Origin: JBHENN01 sp046262015
GTDB taxonomy: Bacteria > Actinomycetota > CADDZG01 > WHSQ01
Assembly: GCA_046262015.1 (NCBI GenBank)
Contig: JBHENN010000055.1
Coordinates: forward strand, 1 to 14,929
DNA: 14,929 nucleotides
Direction of reading: 5' to 3'
Part shown: positions 1-6,914 of the stretch, in pieces
Numbering within the stretch: position 1 is the stretch's first letter
Layout of the letters: each line of letters opens with the position of its first letter
Made by a program: the position numbers and the translations under genes
The notes under the pieces: generated by a model
What the model was told of the DNA's origin: nothing
Seen by the model: the letters and a program-made list of their open reading frames with translations, nothing else
Database searches by the model: none

Positions 1-1073
1 GTCTCGGGGTTGCCTACGAAGGCCCCGACTTCCGCTTCACCCCTCCGCCTCGCCCGCGCCTGTGCGAACGCCCGTCGGTCGCGATCATCGGGACGGGCAA
101 ACGTACCGGTAAGACCGCGGTCGCGGCATTCACGGCGCGCACTCTCGTAACCGAGGGATACAAGCCGGTGATCGTCGCCATGGGGCGGGGAGGGCCCCCC
201 GAGCCGGGCGTGCTTCGGGGGGACGAGATCGAGCTAGAGGCGCGCGACCTGCTCGAGCTCGCGGACCAGGGCAAGCACGCCGCGTCGGATTACGTCGAGG
301 ACGCGCTGCTCGGGCGCGTGCCTACGGTCGGGTGCCGGCGCTGCGGGGGCGGCCTGGCCGGGGGGGTGCAGATCTCCAACGTCGCCGAGGGCGTGGCGAT
401 GGCGAACGAGCTGTCCGGCGACCTCATCCTGCTCGAGGGCTCGGGCTCGTCGATACCGCCGGTCCACGCGGATGCTTCCGTGCTGGTCGTGTCTTCTGGT
501 GTCGACCCTGACTACGTCGGCGGCTATATGGGTCCCTACCGGCTGTTGCTTGCAGACCTGGTCGTGGTTACTATGTGTGAAGAACCCTTCGGTTCCCCTT
601 CCGCGATCTCCGCGATCACCTCCCGTGTCGGAGATGCCTTCCGGCTTAGAGACGGCGATGAGGAGGGGAGGGAGATCCGGGTGATTCGAACCGTCTTCCG
701 GCCGGCTCCCGTCCGGTCCGTGGACGGCGCGAGAGCATTCGTCGCCACTACCGCGCCAGAAGGTGCGCGGCGTGCGATCACACACCACCTGGAGGCCGAG
801 CATGGGTGCGAGGTCGTGGGCATCACCCACTCGTTGTCGGACAGGCAGAGGCTGGAGAAGGAGCTGAAGGACATCAAAGATCGCGCCGACGTGCTGCTGT
901 GTGAGATCAAGGCTGCCGGGGTCGATGTGGCCACCCGCACGGCCATGGACGTCGGGCTGGACGTTGTCTACATGGACAATGTCCCCGTGGCGCGTGGCGA
1001 CGACGACCTTGCGTCCGCTCTGGCCGACACGGCCCGGCGCGCCGGCGAACGGTTCAAGGCAGACCATGCCTGA
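1..1073 (+). CDS. cpgS: Cyclic 2,3-diphosphoglycerate synthetase, 5'-truncated
   Basis: The protein is expected to close 2,3-diphosphoglycerate into cyclic 2,3-diphosphoglycerate (cDPG) using ATP, in the cytoplasm. The reading frame is open from base 3 without a start, so the gene begins upstream; 356 residues are visible. A nucleotide-binding P-loop, GTGKRTGKT, lies at bases 90-116. It is followed by the family-typical segments VAMGRGGPPEPGV, LADQGKHAASDYVEDALL, TVGCRRCGGGLAGG and LLEGSGSSIPPVHAD. Known archaeal enzymes are about 460 residues, so roughly 100 N-terminal residues are missing. The stop overlaps the next gene by 8 bp, and that gene encodes the enzyme making the substrate, which strongly supports the assignment. 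The first in-frame ATG in the window (168) lies after the P-loop and cannot be the true start. Family membership is clear from motifs; activity in a bacterium is inferred. Confidence 0.88.
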   Translation, partial: LGVAYEGPDFRFTPPPRPRLCERPSVAIIGTGKRTGKTAVAAFTARTLVTEGYKPVIVAMGRGGPPEPGVLRGDEIELEARDLLELADQGKHAASDYVEDALLGRVPTVGCRRCGGGLAGGVQISNVAEGVAMANELSGDLILLEGSGSSIPPVHADASVLVVSSGVDPDYVGGYMGPYRLLLADLVVVTMCEEPFGSPSAISAITSRVGDAFRLRDGDEEGREIRVIRTVFRPAPVRSVDGARAFVATTAPEGARRAITHHLEAEHGCEVVGITHSLSDRQRLEKELKDIKDRADVLLCEIKAAGVDVATRTAMDVGLDVVYMDNVPVARGDDDLASALADTARRAGERFKADHA

Positions 1074-2079
1074 GTCTCGGCGCAAGCACATCTTCGTGGC
1101 CGAGCGCGAGCACGGGCTGCCGTTCTCCAAGGGCCTCACCGCGTCCTCCCTGATGATCACCGGTCTCGCTCCGGCCCGGTCCTACGCGGTCGCCAACAAG
1201 GTCGAGGAGCGTCTGCTGGAGATGGGTCGCGACCAGATCACGGCGGAGGTCCTGCGCGAAGTGACGCTGGACACGCTCCGCCGAGAGGCGGGCGATCACT
1301 ACGCCGAGGCATTCATCAAATGGCAGTCCGTGGCCGAGCTCGACATCCCCTTGATCATCCTGATCGGTGGCGCTACCGGCTCGGGGAAGTCCACGATCGC
1401 GACGCATCTGGCCGGCCGGCTCGGTATCACCCGCATCGTCTCGACCGACGCGGTGCGAGAGGTCCTTCGCAGCGCGTTCACCCGTGAGATGTTCCCTACC
1501 CTTTACGCGTCGTCGTTCGAGGCCGACAAGGAAGTGCGCCAACCCATTCCCCATTCGGGCGATCGTCTGATCATCGGCTTCCGCGAGCAGGCCGCCGCCG
1601 TGGCCGTCGGCGCCCAGGCTCTGATCGACCGGGCGATAGAGGAAGGCACCGACATGATCCTCGAGGGCGCACACCTGGTGCCGGGTTTCCTGGAGGGTGT
1701 CGACAGCAACCAGGCGGTGGTCGTCCCCCTGGTGGTCACCGTCGACGACGAAGACCTTCATCGCAGCCACCTCTACGTCCGGGGCCGCGAGTCGCGGCAG
1801 CGCCCGGGGGACCGTTACCTCAGCGCGTTCAAGAACATCCGCCGGATCCAGAAGTACATGGTGTCCTCGGCGCTGATGCGCGGGGTGCCCACCATCTCCA
1901 ACTACGACCTCGACGAGACCCTGTCGAAGATCATCGACCACATCATCGAAAAGGCGCTTGGCGCTCTCGAGCGCGGCGCGCCGGTCGCTCCCGCGGAGCA
2001 GCAGCTCCTCGGCAGAGCGGTCGAGGTCATCGACAAACACAGACCGGAAGGGAGCCCCACACATGAAACTGTTCCTTGA
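1066..2079 (+). CDS. pgk2: 2-phosphoglycerate kinase with N-terminal ATP-cone-like domain
   Basis: This enzyme should phosphorylate 2-phosphoglycerate with ATP to 2,3-diphosphoglycerate, the first dedicated step towards cDPG. The frame is open upstream, but ATG 1066 gives a 337-residue protein whose N-terminus (HIFVAEREHGLPFSKGL) matches the usual start of the family and overlaps the preceding gene by only 8 bp. Residues about 8-90 look like an ATP-cone regulatory domain. The kinase domain follows with the P-loop GGATGSGKST at residues 101-110 and the segments STDAVREVLRS and MILEGAHLVPG. It is about 30 residues longer than the archaeal enzymes I recall, the excess being a C-terminal tail. 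Co-orientation and overlap with the cDPG synthetase make a two-step pathway operon. ATP-cone assignment is by resemblance only. Confidence 0.88.
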   Translation: MPESRRKHIFVAEREHGLPFSKGLTASSLMITGLAPARSYAVANKVEERLLEMGRDQITAEVLREVTLDTLRREAGDHYAEAFIKWQSVAELDIPLIILIGGATGSGKSTIATHLAGRLGITRIVSTDAVREVLRSAFTREMFPTLYASSFEADKEVRQPIPHSGDRLIIGFREQAAAVAVGAQALIDRAIEEGTDMILEGAHLVPGFLEGVDSNQAVVVPLVVTVDDEDLHRSHLYVRGRESRQRPGDRYLSAFKNIRRIQKYMVSSALMRGVPTISNYDLDETLSKIIDHIIEKALGALERGAPVAPAEQQLLGRAVEVIDKHRPEGSPTHETVP

Positions 2080-2743
2080 TACCGCCAACCTCGACGAGAT
2101 CAGAGAGGCGGCTCGCTGGGGTGTCCTGCGAGGGATAACGACGAACCCCACGTTAGTGGGTAAGGAGGACGCCGACTTCCTGCCGCTCGTCAAGGAGATC
2201 TGCTCGATCGTCGACGGAGACGTTTCGATAGAGACGGCCTCGGACGACACCGCTCTGCTGATCCGGCAGGGTCACGAGATCGCTCAGATCGCGGACAACG
2301 CCGTCGTGAAGATAGCTCTCACGGCCAACGGCCTCGCCGCGACCCGGGCTCTCTCCGACGAGGGGATCAAGGTCAACCTCACCTTGTGCTTCAGCCCGAC
2401 TCAGGCCATACTCGCGGCGGAAGCGGGTGCCGACATGGTCTCCCCCTTCCTTGGTAGACTGGATGACGTCGCGACGGACGGTCTCCGTCTTCTCTCCGAC
2501 ATCTGCGAGATCTACGCCGTACAGGGATACGACACGCAGGTTCTCGCAGCCAGTCTTCGACACCCGGTGCACGTGGTCGAGTCGGCCCGGATGGGAGCGG
2601 ATATCGCGACCATGCCGTTCAAGGTCTTCGAGCAACTGGTGAAGCACCCGCTGACCGACGCGGGATACCAGAGGTTCATCAGTGATTGGGAAGCGGCGAA
2701 GCCCCGTTTGGGCGAGCTTCTTCCCTCGATGCAGGAGGCATAG
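2063..2743 (+). CDS. tal: Transaldolase, small (TalC/FSA-like) type
   Basis: This enzyme transfers dihydroxyacetone units in the non-oxidative pentose phosphate pathway. ATG 2063 gives 226 residues, the usual length of the short transaldolase subfamily, and starts with the hallmark MKLFLDTANLDEI. A GGAAGGGAG ribosome-binding site at 2046-2054 supports this start, although it lies inside the kinase gene, overlapping it by 17 bp. The TTNP motif is at residues 26-29, the Schiff-base lysine in VVKIALT is K83, and RHPVHV and MPFKV follow in the C-terminal half. E57 and F129 occupy positions that are Glu and Phe in true transaldolases and Gln and Tyr in E. coli fructose-6-phosphate aldolase (my alignment by eye), so transaldolase activity is favoured. 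A transaldolase upstream of rho is also found in Bacillus, so this neighbour is conserved. Confidence 0.93.
   Translation: MKLFLDTANLDEIREAARWGVLRGITTNPTLVGKEDADFLPLVKEICSIVDGDVSIETASDDTALLIRQGHEIAQIADNAVVKIALTANGLAATRALSDEGIKVNLTLCFSPTQAILAAEAGADMVSPFLGRLDDVATDGLRLLSDICEIYAVQGYDTQVLAASLRHPVHVVESARMGADIATMPFKVFEQLVKHPLTDAGYQRFISDWEAAKPRLGELLPSMQEA
2733..2738 (+). promoter_or_regulatory. Ribosome-binding site fixing the rho start
   Basis: A perfect AGGAGG sits inside the last codons of the transaldolase gene, 7 nt before GTG 2746. It decides between this GTG and an upstream in-frame ATG at 2686 that lies inside the transaldolase gene. Confidence 0.75.
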
Positions 2744-2745
2744 CA

Positions 2746-4452
2746 GTGGCAGGAGCACCCGAGCGTACGGTCCTCGAGGGCAAGGCGGTGACCGAGCTCA
2801 AGGAGATCGCCAAGTCGCTCGATCTGAAGGTCACGGGCTTGAAGAAGGCACAGATCATCGACGCCATCGCGCGCAACGGGCACGGGTCGGCGCGTAGGAG
2901 CGCGCCGGCTCCGCAACCGGTGACCGCGGACCCAGGCGACGCGCCCTCGTCGGGCGACGGCTCGTCGGGGTCCGGCGCGGCGACCTCCGGCGCGCGCGAT
3001 GCCGGCCGCGATGGTGGGCCGTCGACGCCCACGGCGGACGTGGCTCCCCAGGCGTCACCGGGGCCGGGGGCGATACGAGACGAGGGTGCGGTGGACGAGC
3101 GCGACCGGCGTTCGGACGATGCCGCGCACCGGCGTCGTCCCCAGTCGCAGCCGCCGCACCAGAACCGCGCGCGCGTGCGCGAGAAGGCCGAGCCCCGCGA
3201 AGGACGTGGACGGCGCCGCCGACGCGGCCGCGGAGGCAGCGGCGGCGCGGGCGGTGGCCAGCCGGGCGTCCCGCACTACGTGCGCGACGATCGCTACGAC
3301 GACGTCGAGGTCGAGGACGATCCCAATGCCGAGGTCAGGACCGGCATCCTGGACCTGTTGCCCGAGGGCTATGGGTTCATGCGGACCAGCGGGTACCTGC
3401 CGGGCGACCGCGACGTCTACGTCTCGGTGTCTCAGGTCCGCCGCTTCCATCTCCGCAAGGGCGACGAGGTCGTCGGGTCGGTGCGTTCGCCCAAGGAGTC
3501 CGAGAAGTACCAGGCCCTGCTCAAGATCCGCGAGGTCAACGGCCAGGACCTCGAAGCGGTGCAGCGCCGCCCCCGCTTCGCCGACCTCACGCCGCTCTAT
3601 CCACAGGACCGCTTGACCCTCGAGGTGCCCGATGCAACCCGCCAGATCACCGCACGGATCATCGATCTGATCGCGCCGATCGGGAAGGGGCAGCGCGGCA
3701 TGATCGTCAGCCCGCCGAAGGCGGGCAAGACGACGGTCATGAAGGAGATCGCCAACGCCGTGCGGCGGAACAACCCGGAGACCCATCTGATCGTGCTGCT
3801 GGTCGACGAGCGGCCCGAAGAGGTGACCGACATGCAGCGCTCTGTCGACGGGGAGGTCATCTTCTCCACCTTCGACCGGCCCTCCGACGACCACATCCAG
3901 GTGACCGAGCTGACCCTGGAACGGGCCAAGCGCCTGGTCGAGATGGGCAAGGACGTGATGATCCTCCTGGACGGCATCACCCGCCTGTCGCGGGCCTACA
4001 ATTTGGCGACGCCGGCGTCCGGCCGCATCCTGTCCGGAGGCGTCGACTCCACCGCCCTCTACCCCCCCAAGAAGTTCTTCGGAGCCGCGCGCAACATCGA
4101 GTTCGGCGGGTCGCTGACGATCATCGCCACGGCCCTGGTGGAGACCGGCTCGCGGATGGACGAGGTCATCTTCGAAGAGTTCAAGGGCACGGGGAACTGG
4201 GAGCTGAAGCTCGATAGGAAGATGGCCGACAAGCGCATCTTCCCGGCGATCGACATCGCGGCTTCGGGAACAAGGAAGGAGGAGCTGCTGTTGACGCCGG
4301 AGGAGCTGCAGCTCTCGTGGCGTTTGCGCCGGGTGCTGCACGCACTCGAAGGCGGGGGTGCCCTCGAGCTGCTCATCGACAAGATGAAGGCGACGCAGGG
4401 CAACGCGCAGTTCCTCCGCGAGATCGCGAAGGTGCCGGTCAAGGGCGACTGA
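2746..4452 (+). CDS. rho: Transcription termination factor Rho
   Basis: Rho is a hexameric RNA-dependent ATPase that ends transcription by translocating along RNA. GTG 2746, two nt after the transaldolase stop and behind a strong ribosome-binding site, gives 568 residues. Domains in order are a Rho N-terminal helical domain (about 9-43), a disordered Arg/Gly/Pro/Ser-rich insert (about 45-190, including GRGRRRRRGRGG), the cold-shock-like RNA-binding domain (about 195-270, EGYGFMRTSGYLPGDRDVYV), and the RecA-like motor. The motor has Walker A PPKAGKTT (323-330), LLVDERPEEVTDM, VMILLDGITRLSRAYN and the R-loop region DRKMADKRIFPAIDI. The insert explains the extra length over the roughly 420-residue E. 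coli protein and is a known feature of actinobacterial Rho. The gene probably shares a transcript with the upstream metabolic genes. Confidence 0.97.
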   Translation: MAGAPERTVLEGKAVTELKEIAKSLDLKVTGLKKAQIIDAIARNGHGSARRSAPAPQPVTADPGDAPSSGDGSSGSGAATSGARDAGRDGGPSTPTADVAPQASPGPGAIRDEGAVDERDRRSDDAAHRRRPQSQPPHQNRARVREKAEPREGRGRRRRRGRGGSGGAGGGQPGVPHYVRDDRYDDVEVEDDPNAEVRTGILDLLPEGYGFMRTSGYLPGDRDVYVSVSQVRRFHLRKGDEVVGSVRSPKESEKYQALLKIREVNGQDLEAVQRRPRFADLTPLYPQDRLTLEVPDATRQITARIIDLIAPIGKGQRGMIVSPPKAGKTTVMKEIANAVRRNNPETHLIVLLVDERPEEVTDMQRSVDGEVIFSTFDRPSDDHIQVTELTLERAKRLVEMGKDVMILLDGITRLSRAYNLATPASGRILSGGVDSTALYPPKKFFGAARNIEFGGSLTIIATALVETGSRMDEVIFEEFKGTGNWELKLDRKMADKRIFPAIDIAASGTRKEELLLTPEELQLSWRLRRVLHALEGGGALELLIDKMKATQGNAQFLREIAKVPVKGD

Positions 4453-4457
4453 CGAGC

Positions 4458-4637
4458 GTGTTGTTCGGTCTGGGGCTCGCCGAGTGGCTGACCATCATCG
4501 GGGTGGTCGGGGGCTTGATCCTCACCTTCCGGGTGATGGCACGGGCGTCGGTCGCCTACGAGGAGAAGGCGCGCCGGCGACGTGAGCAGCAGACCGAGGA
4601 CCGAACAGAACAGGCGACGAGAGAGGACCAAAGATGA
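4458..4637 (+). CDS. Small single-pass membrane protein, unknown
   Basis: I do not recognise this protein. A GTG at 4458, five nt after the rho stop, opens 59 residues ending with an ATGA overlap with rpmE. It has a short N-terminus, one clear hydrophobic helix (about residues 8-27, LAEWLTIIGVVGGLILTF), then a highly charged Arg/Glu/Gln tail. This topology and the tight fit between two genes argue for a real, translationally coupled gene. A TTG at 4461 is an alternative start. No strong ribosome-binding site is visible. It could alternatively be a chance frame, because GC-rich DNA readily gives open frames, but the sharply bounded membrane segment is not typical of such frames. Confidence 0.5.
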   Translation: MLFGLGLAEWLTIIGVVGGLILTFRVMARASVAYEEKARRRREQQTEDRTEQATREDQR

Positions 4638-4873
4638 AGCAGGGGATCCACCCGGGGTACGTCGAGACGAAGGTGACGTGTTCCTGCGGTAACAGCTTCA
4701 TGACCCGTTCGGTCAAGGCGGAGCTCCACGTCGAGCTCTGCAACCAGTGCCACCCGTTCTACACGGGCAAGCAGAAGCTGGTCGACACCGGGGGCAGGGT
4801 CGAGCGTTTCCAGAGGAAGTACGGCAAGCAGCCCGCCCCCGCGGCCACCGACACCCCACCGCCCGCCGAGTAG
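4634..4873 (+). CDS. rpmE: Large ribosomal subunit protein bL31, zinc-binding type
   Basis: This 79-residue protein of the 50S subunit contributes to the inter-subunit bridge region. The start MKQGIHPGYVE is typical of the family. Cysteines C16, C18, C36 and C39 (CSC and CNQC) form the zinc site, making this the C+ form rather than the zinc-independent paralogue often induced under zinc limitation. The core HPFYTGKQKLVDTGGRVERF is present and is followed by a short Pro/Ala-rich tail. The location directly after rho is conserved in actinobacteria and Bacillus. The ATG overlaps the stop of the small upstream ORF by 4 nt. Confidence 0.97.
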   Translation: MKQGIHPGYVETKVTCSCGNSFMTRSVKAELHVELCNQCHPFYTGKQKLVDTGGRVERFQRKYGKQPAPAATDTPPPAE

Positions 4874-4885
4874 CGGGGCGCCCCG

Positions 4886-5821
4886 ATGTCCCAGGTCAAG
4901 AGGCCGTCGATCGGCGGTCAGGCCGTCCTCGAGGGCGTGATGATGCGCGGCCCTGCGTCGTGGTCCGTCGCGTGCCGCAAGCCCGACGACTCGATAGCCG
5001 TGGACCGGTTCGCCCTGCCGACGCTGGCCGAACGCCATCCGTGGCTCAAGTGGCCCCTGGCGCGCGGCGTCATGGTCCTCGGCGAGTCCCTTTCGATCGG
5101 GATGAAGGCTCTGATGATCTCCGCGAACCACGCGCTGGAGGAAGAAGAGGAGCAGCTGTCCGACAAGCAGCTCGGCTGGACGCTGACGATAGCGATGGTG
5201 GCGTTCTCCGCGTTCTTCATCGCCCTTCCGGTGGTCGGCACGCGCTTGTTCATCAGTGATATCTCGGAGAACGAGCTTGTTTCCAACCTCCTGGAGGGAT
5301 CCTTCAGGCTGCTGCTGTTCGTCGGCTACCTGTTCGTCATAGGCCAGTTCAAGGACGTGCGCCGCGTGTTCCAGTACCACGGCGCGGAGCACAAGACGAT
5401 CTACGCATACGAGAACGGCGACGACCTGGTCCCCGCAGACATCGATCGGAAGTACTCGACCCTGCACGTGCGTTGCGGGACCAACTTCCTGTTCATCGTG
5501 CTCTTCCTAACGATCATCGCCCACTTCGTGATCGACCTGATCGGGCCGGCCGCCCTGGCGCCCCGCATCGCGATCCGCATCGCGGCGATCCCCGTGCTCG
5601 CTGGAATCTCGTACGAGGCGATCAAGCTCGCGTCCCGCAACGAGGACTCGCTCTTCTTCCGCATCTCGATGCTGCCGGGGCTGGCGCTTCAGAAGATCAC
5701 CACCAAGCCGCCCACGCTTGACCAGATCGAGGTCGCCATCGCGGCGATGCAGGCGGTGGCGGCAGACGTCGAGCACCCCCCGGCGGATGCTCCCGAGCCT
5801 CCCGGCGCGCCGGTCTCCTAG
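4886..5821 (+). CDS. DUF1385 (YqhQ-like) multi-pass membrane protein
   Basis: This is a member of the DUF1385 family, whose molecular function is not established to my knowledge. The 311 residues carry three family signatures: GGQAVLEGVMMRGP (10-23), YHGAEHKTIYAYE (164-176) and HVRCGTNF (194-201). An acidic stretch (LEEEEEQ, 84-90) precedes the first membrane helix. Hydrophobic helices lie at about 98-118, 139-155, 200-220 and 227-246, and the C-terminus is a Pro/Ala-rich tail. Conserved His, Glu and Cys residues in the signatures look like a possible metal or catalytic site, but that is inference. ATG 4886 lies 12 nt after rpmE. In several Gram-positive-type lineages the gene sits between rpmE and prfA, as here, so a link to translation or cell envelope has been hard to separate from simple synteny. 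Confidence 0.9.
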   Translation: MSQVKRPSIGGQAVLEGVMMRGPASWSVACRKPDDSIAVDRFALPTLAERHPWLKWPLARGVMVLGESLSIGMKALMISANHALEEEEEQLSDKQLGWTLTIAMVAFSAFFIALPVVGTRLFISDISENELVSNLLEGSFRLLLFVGYLFVIGQFKDVRRVFQYHGAEHKTIYAYENGDDLVPADIDRKYSTLHVRCGTNFLFIVLFLTIIAHFVIDLIGPAALAPRIAIRIAAIPVLAGISYEAIKLASRNEDSLFFRISMLPGLALQKITTKPPTLDQIEVAIAAMQAVAADVEHPPADAPEPPGAPVS

Positions 5822-5835
5822 CACACCGGTCTTCC

Positions 5836-6912
5836 GTGTCGCCGCCGGAGCTGCCCGAGGCTCGTCTCAAGGAGATGGAGGCGCGGTTCGAGCAGGTGGA
5901 GCTCCAGCTGGCCGATCCCTCTCTCCCGGCGCGCCCGGACGAGATGAAGAGCCTCGCGAAGGAGCACTCGGACCTGAGACCGGTGGTCGAGGACTGGCGC
6001 GCCTACCGGAGCGCCGCGGACGACCTCTCCGAGGCGCGGGCGATGCTCGCCGGGTCGAGCGCAGATGACGGCGCGTACCTGCGGGAAGAGATAGCGACCC
6101 AGGAAGCAGAGCTGCTGCGGCGCGCACACCGGATCACCGACGCGCTCGTACCGAAAGACCCACTCGACGAGCGCGATGTGATCATGGAGATACGGCCGAA
6201 CGCGGGTGGCGAGGAAGCCGGGCTGTTCGCGGCCGAGCTCTTCCGCATGTACCAGCGGTTCGCCGAGACCAAGCGGTGGAAGACGGAATTGCTGTCGCAC
6301 AGCGACAGCGGGACCGGCGGGCTCAAGGAAGCGATCGTCTCGGTGAAGGGCAAGGGAGCGTATTCGCATCTGAAGCACGAGGCCGGGGTCCACCGCGTCC
6401 AGCGCGTCCCCGCGACCGAATCGAGCGGCCGCATCCACACGTCCACCGCGAGCGTGCTGGTCCTGCCCGAAGCCGAGGAGGTAGACGTCGAGATAGATCC
6501 CAAGGACCTGCGCATCGACGTCTATCGCTCCAGCGGACCCGGCGGGCAATCGGTCAACACGACCGACTCGGCGGTCCGCATCAAGCATCTGCCGACCGGG
6601 GTCGAGGTCGCCTGCCAGGACGAGAAGTCCCAACTCCAGAACCGGGAGAAGGCGCTCCGCATCCTGCGCTCGCGCCTGCTCCAGATCAAGCAGGAGGAGC
6701 AGCAGCAGCAGGAGGCGGAGGAGCGCCGGTCCCAGGTGCGCACCGGCGACAGGTCCGAGAAGATCCGCACCTACAACTTCCAGCAGAACCGGATCACCGA
6801 CCACCGCATCGGCTACACGACGCACCGGCTCGCCGAGGTGCTGGAGGGCGATCTCGAAGACCTGATCTCGTCCCTGGCGCGTCACGGTCGCGAGCTGGAG
6901 CTGGGGGGGTAG
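5836..6912 (+). CDS. prfA: Peptide chain release factor 1
   Basis: RF1 releases the nascent chain at UAA and UAG stop codons. GTG 5836, 14 nt after the DUF1385 stop, gives 358 residues, the normal length. The codon-recognition tripeptide PAT is at 192-194 within RVPATESSGRIHTS, which separates it from RF2 (SPF). The peptidyl-transferase motif GGQ is at 236-238 within SSGPGGQSVNTTDSAVR. The C-terminal ending EKIRTYNFQQNRITDHRIGY is standard. A Gln/Glu-rich helix near residues 285-300 (repetitive CAG/GAG codons) is normal for the family. The enzyme that methylates the GGQ glutamine is encoded next. No strong ribosome-binding site precedes GTG 5836, so the exact start is a little uncertain. Confidence 0.96.
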   Translation: MSPPELPEARLKEMEARFEQVELQLADPSLPARPDEMKSLAKEHSDLRPVVEDWRAYRSAADDLSEARAMLAGSSADDGAYLREEIATQEAELLRRAHRITDALVPKDPLDERDVIMEIRPNAGGEEAGLFAAELFRMYQRFAETKRWKTELLSHSDSGTGGLKEAIVSVKGKGAYSHLKHEAGVHRVQRVPATESSGRIHTSTASVLVLPEAEEVDVEIDPKDLRIDVYRSSGPGGQSVNTTDSAVRIKHLPTGVEVACQDEKSQLQNREKALRILRSRLLQIKQEEQQQQEAEERRSQVRTGDRSEKIRTYNFQQNRITDHRIGYTTHRLAEVLEGDLEDLISSLARHGRELELGG

Positions 6913-6914
6913 CC

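Noticed and set aside
234..2250. Long open frames on the reverse strand opposite the cDPG synthetase and kinase genes
   Set aside because: They are compositional shadows of GC-rich codon usage: their Arg/His/Gly/Asp-rich translations match no family I recognise, while the forward genes have clear motifs. The same holds for reverse frames opposite rho, prfA, glyA and atpB.
6691..6723. CAG/GAG trinucleotide run
   Set aside because: It encodes the Gln/Glu-rich helix normally found at this place in RF1, so it is not an independent repeat element.
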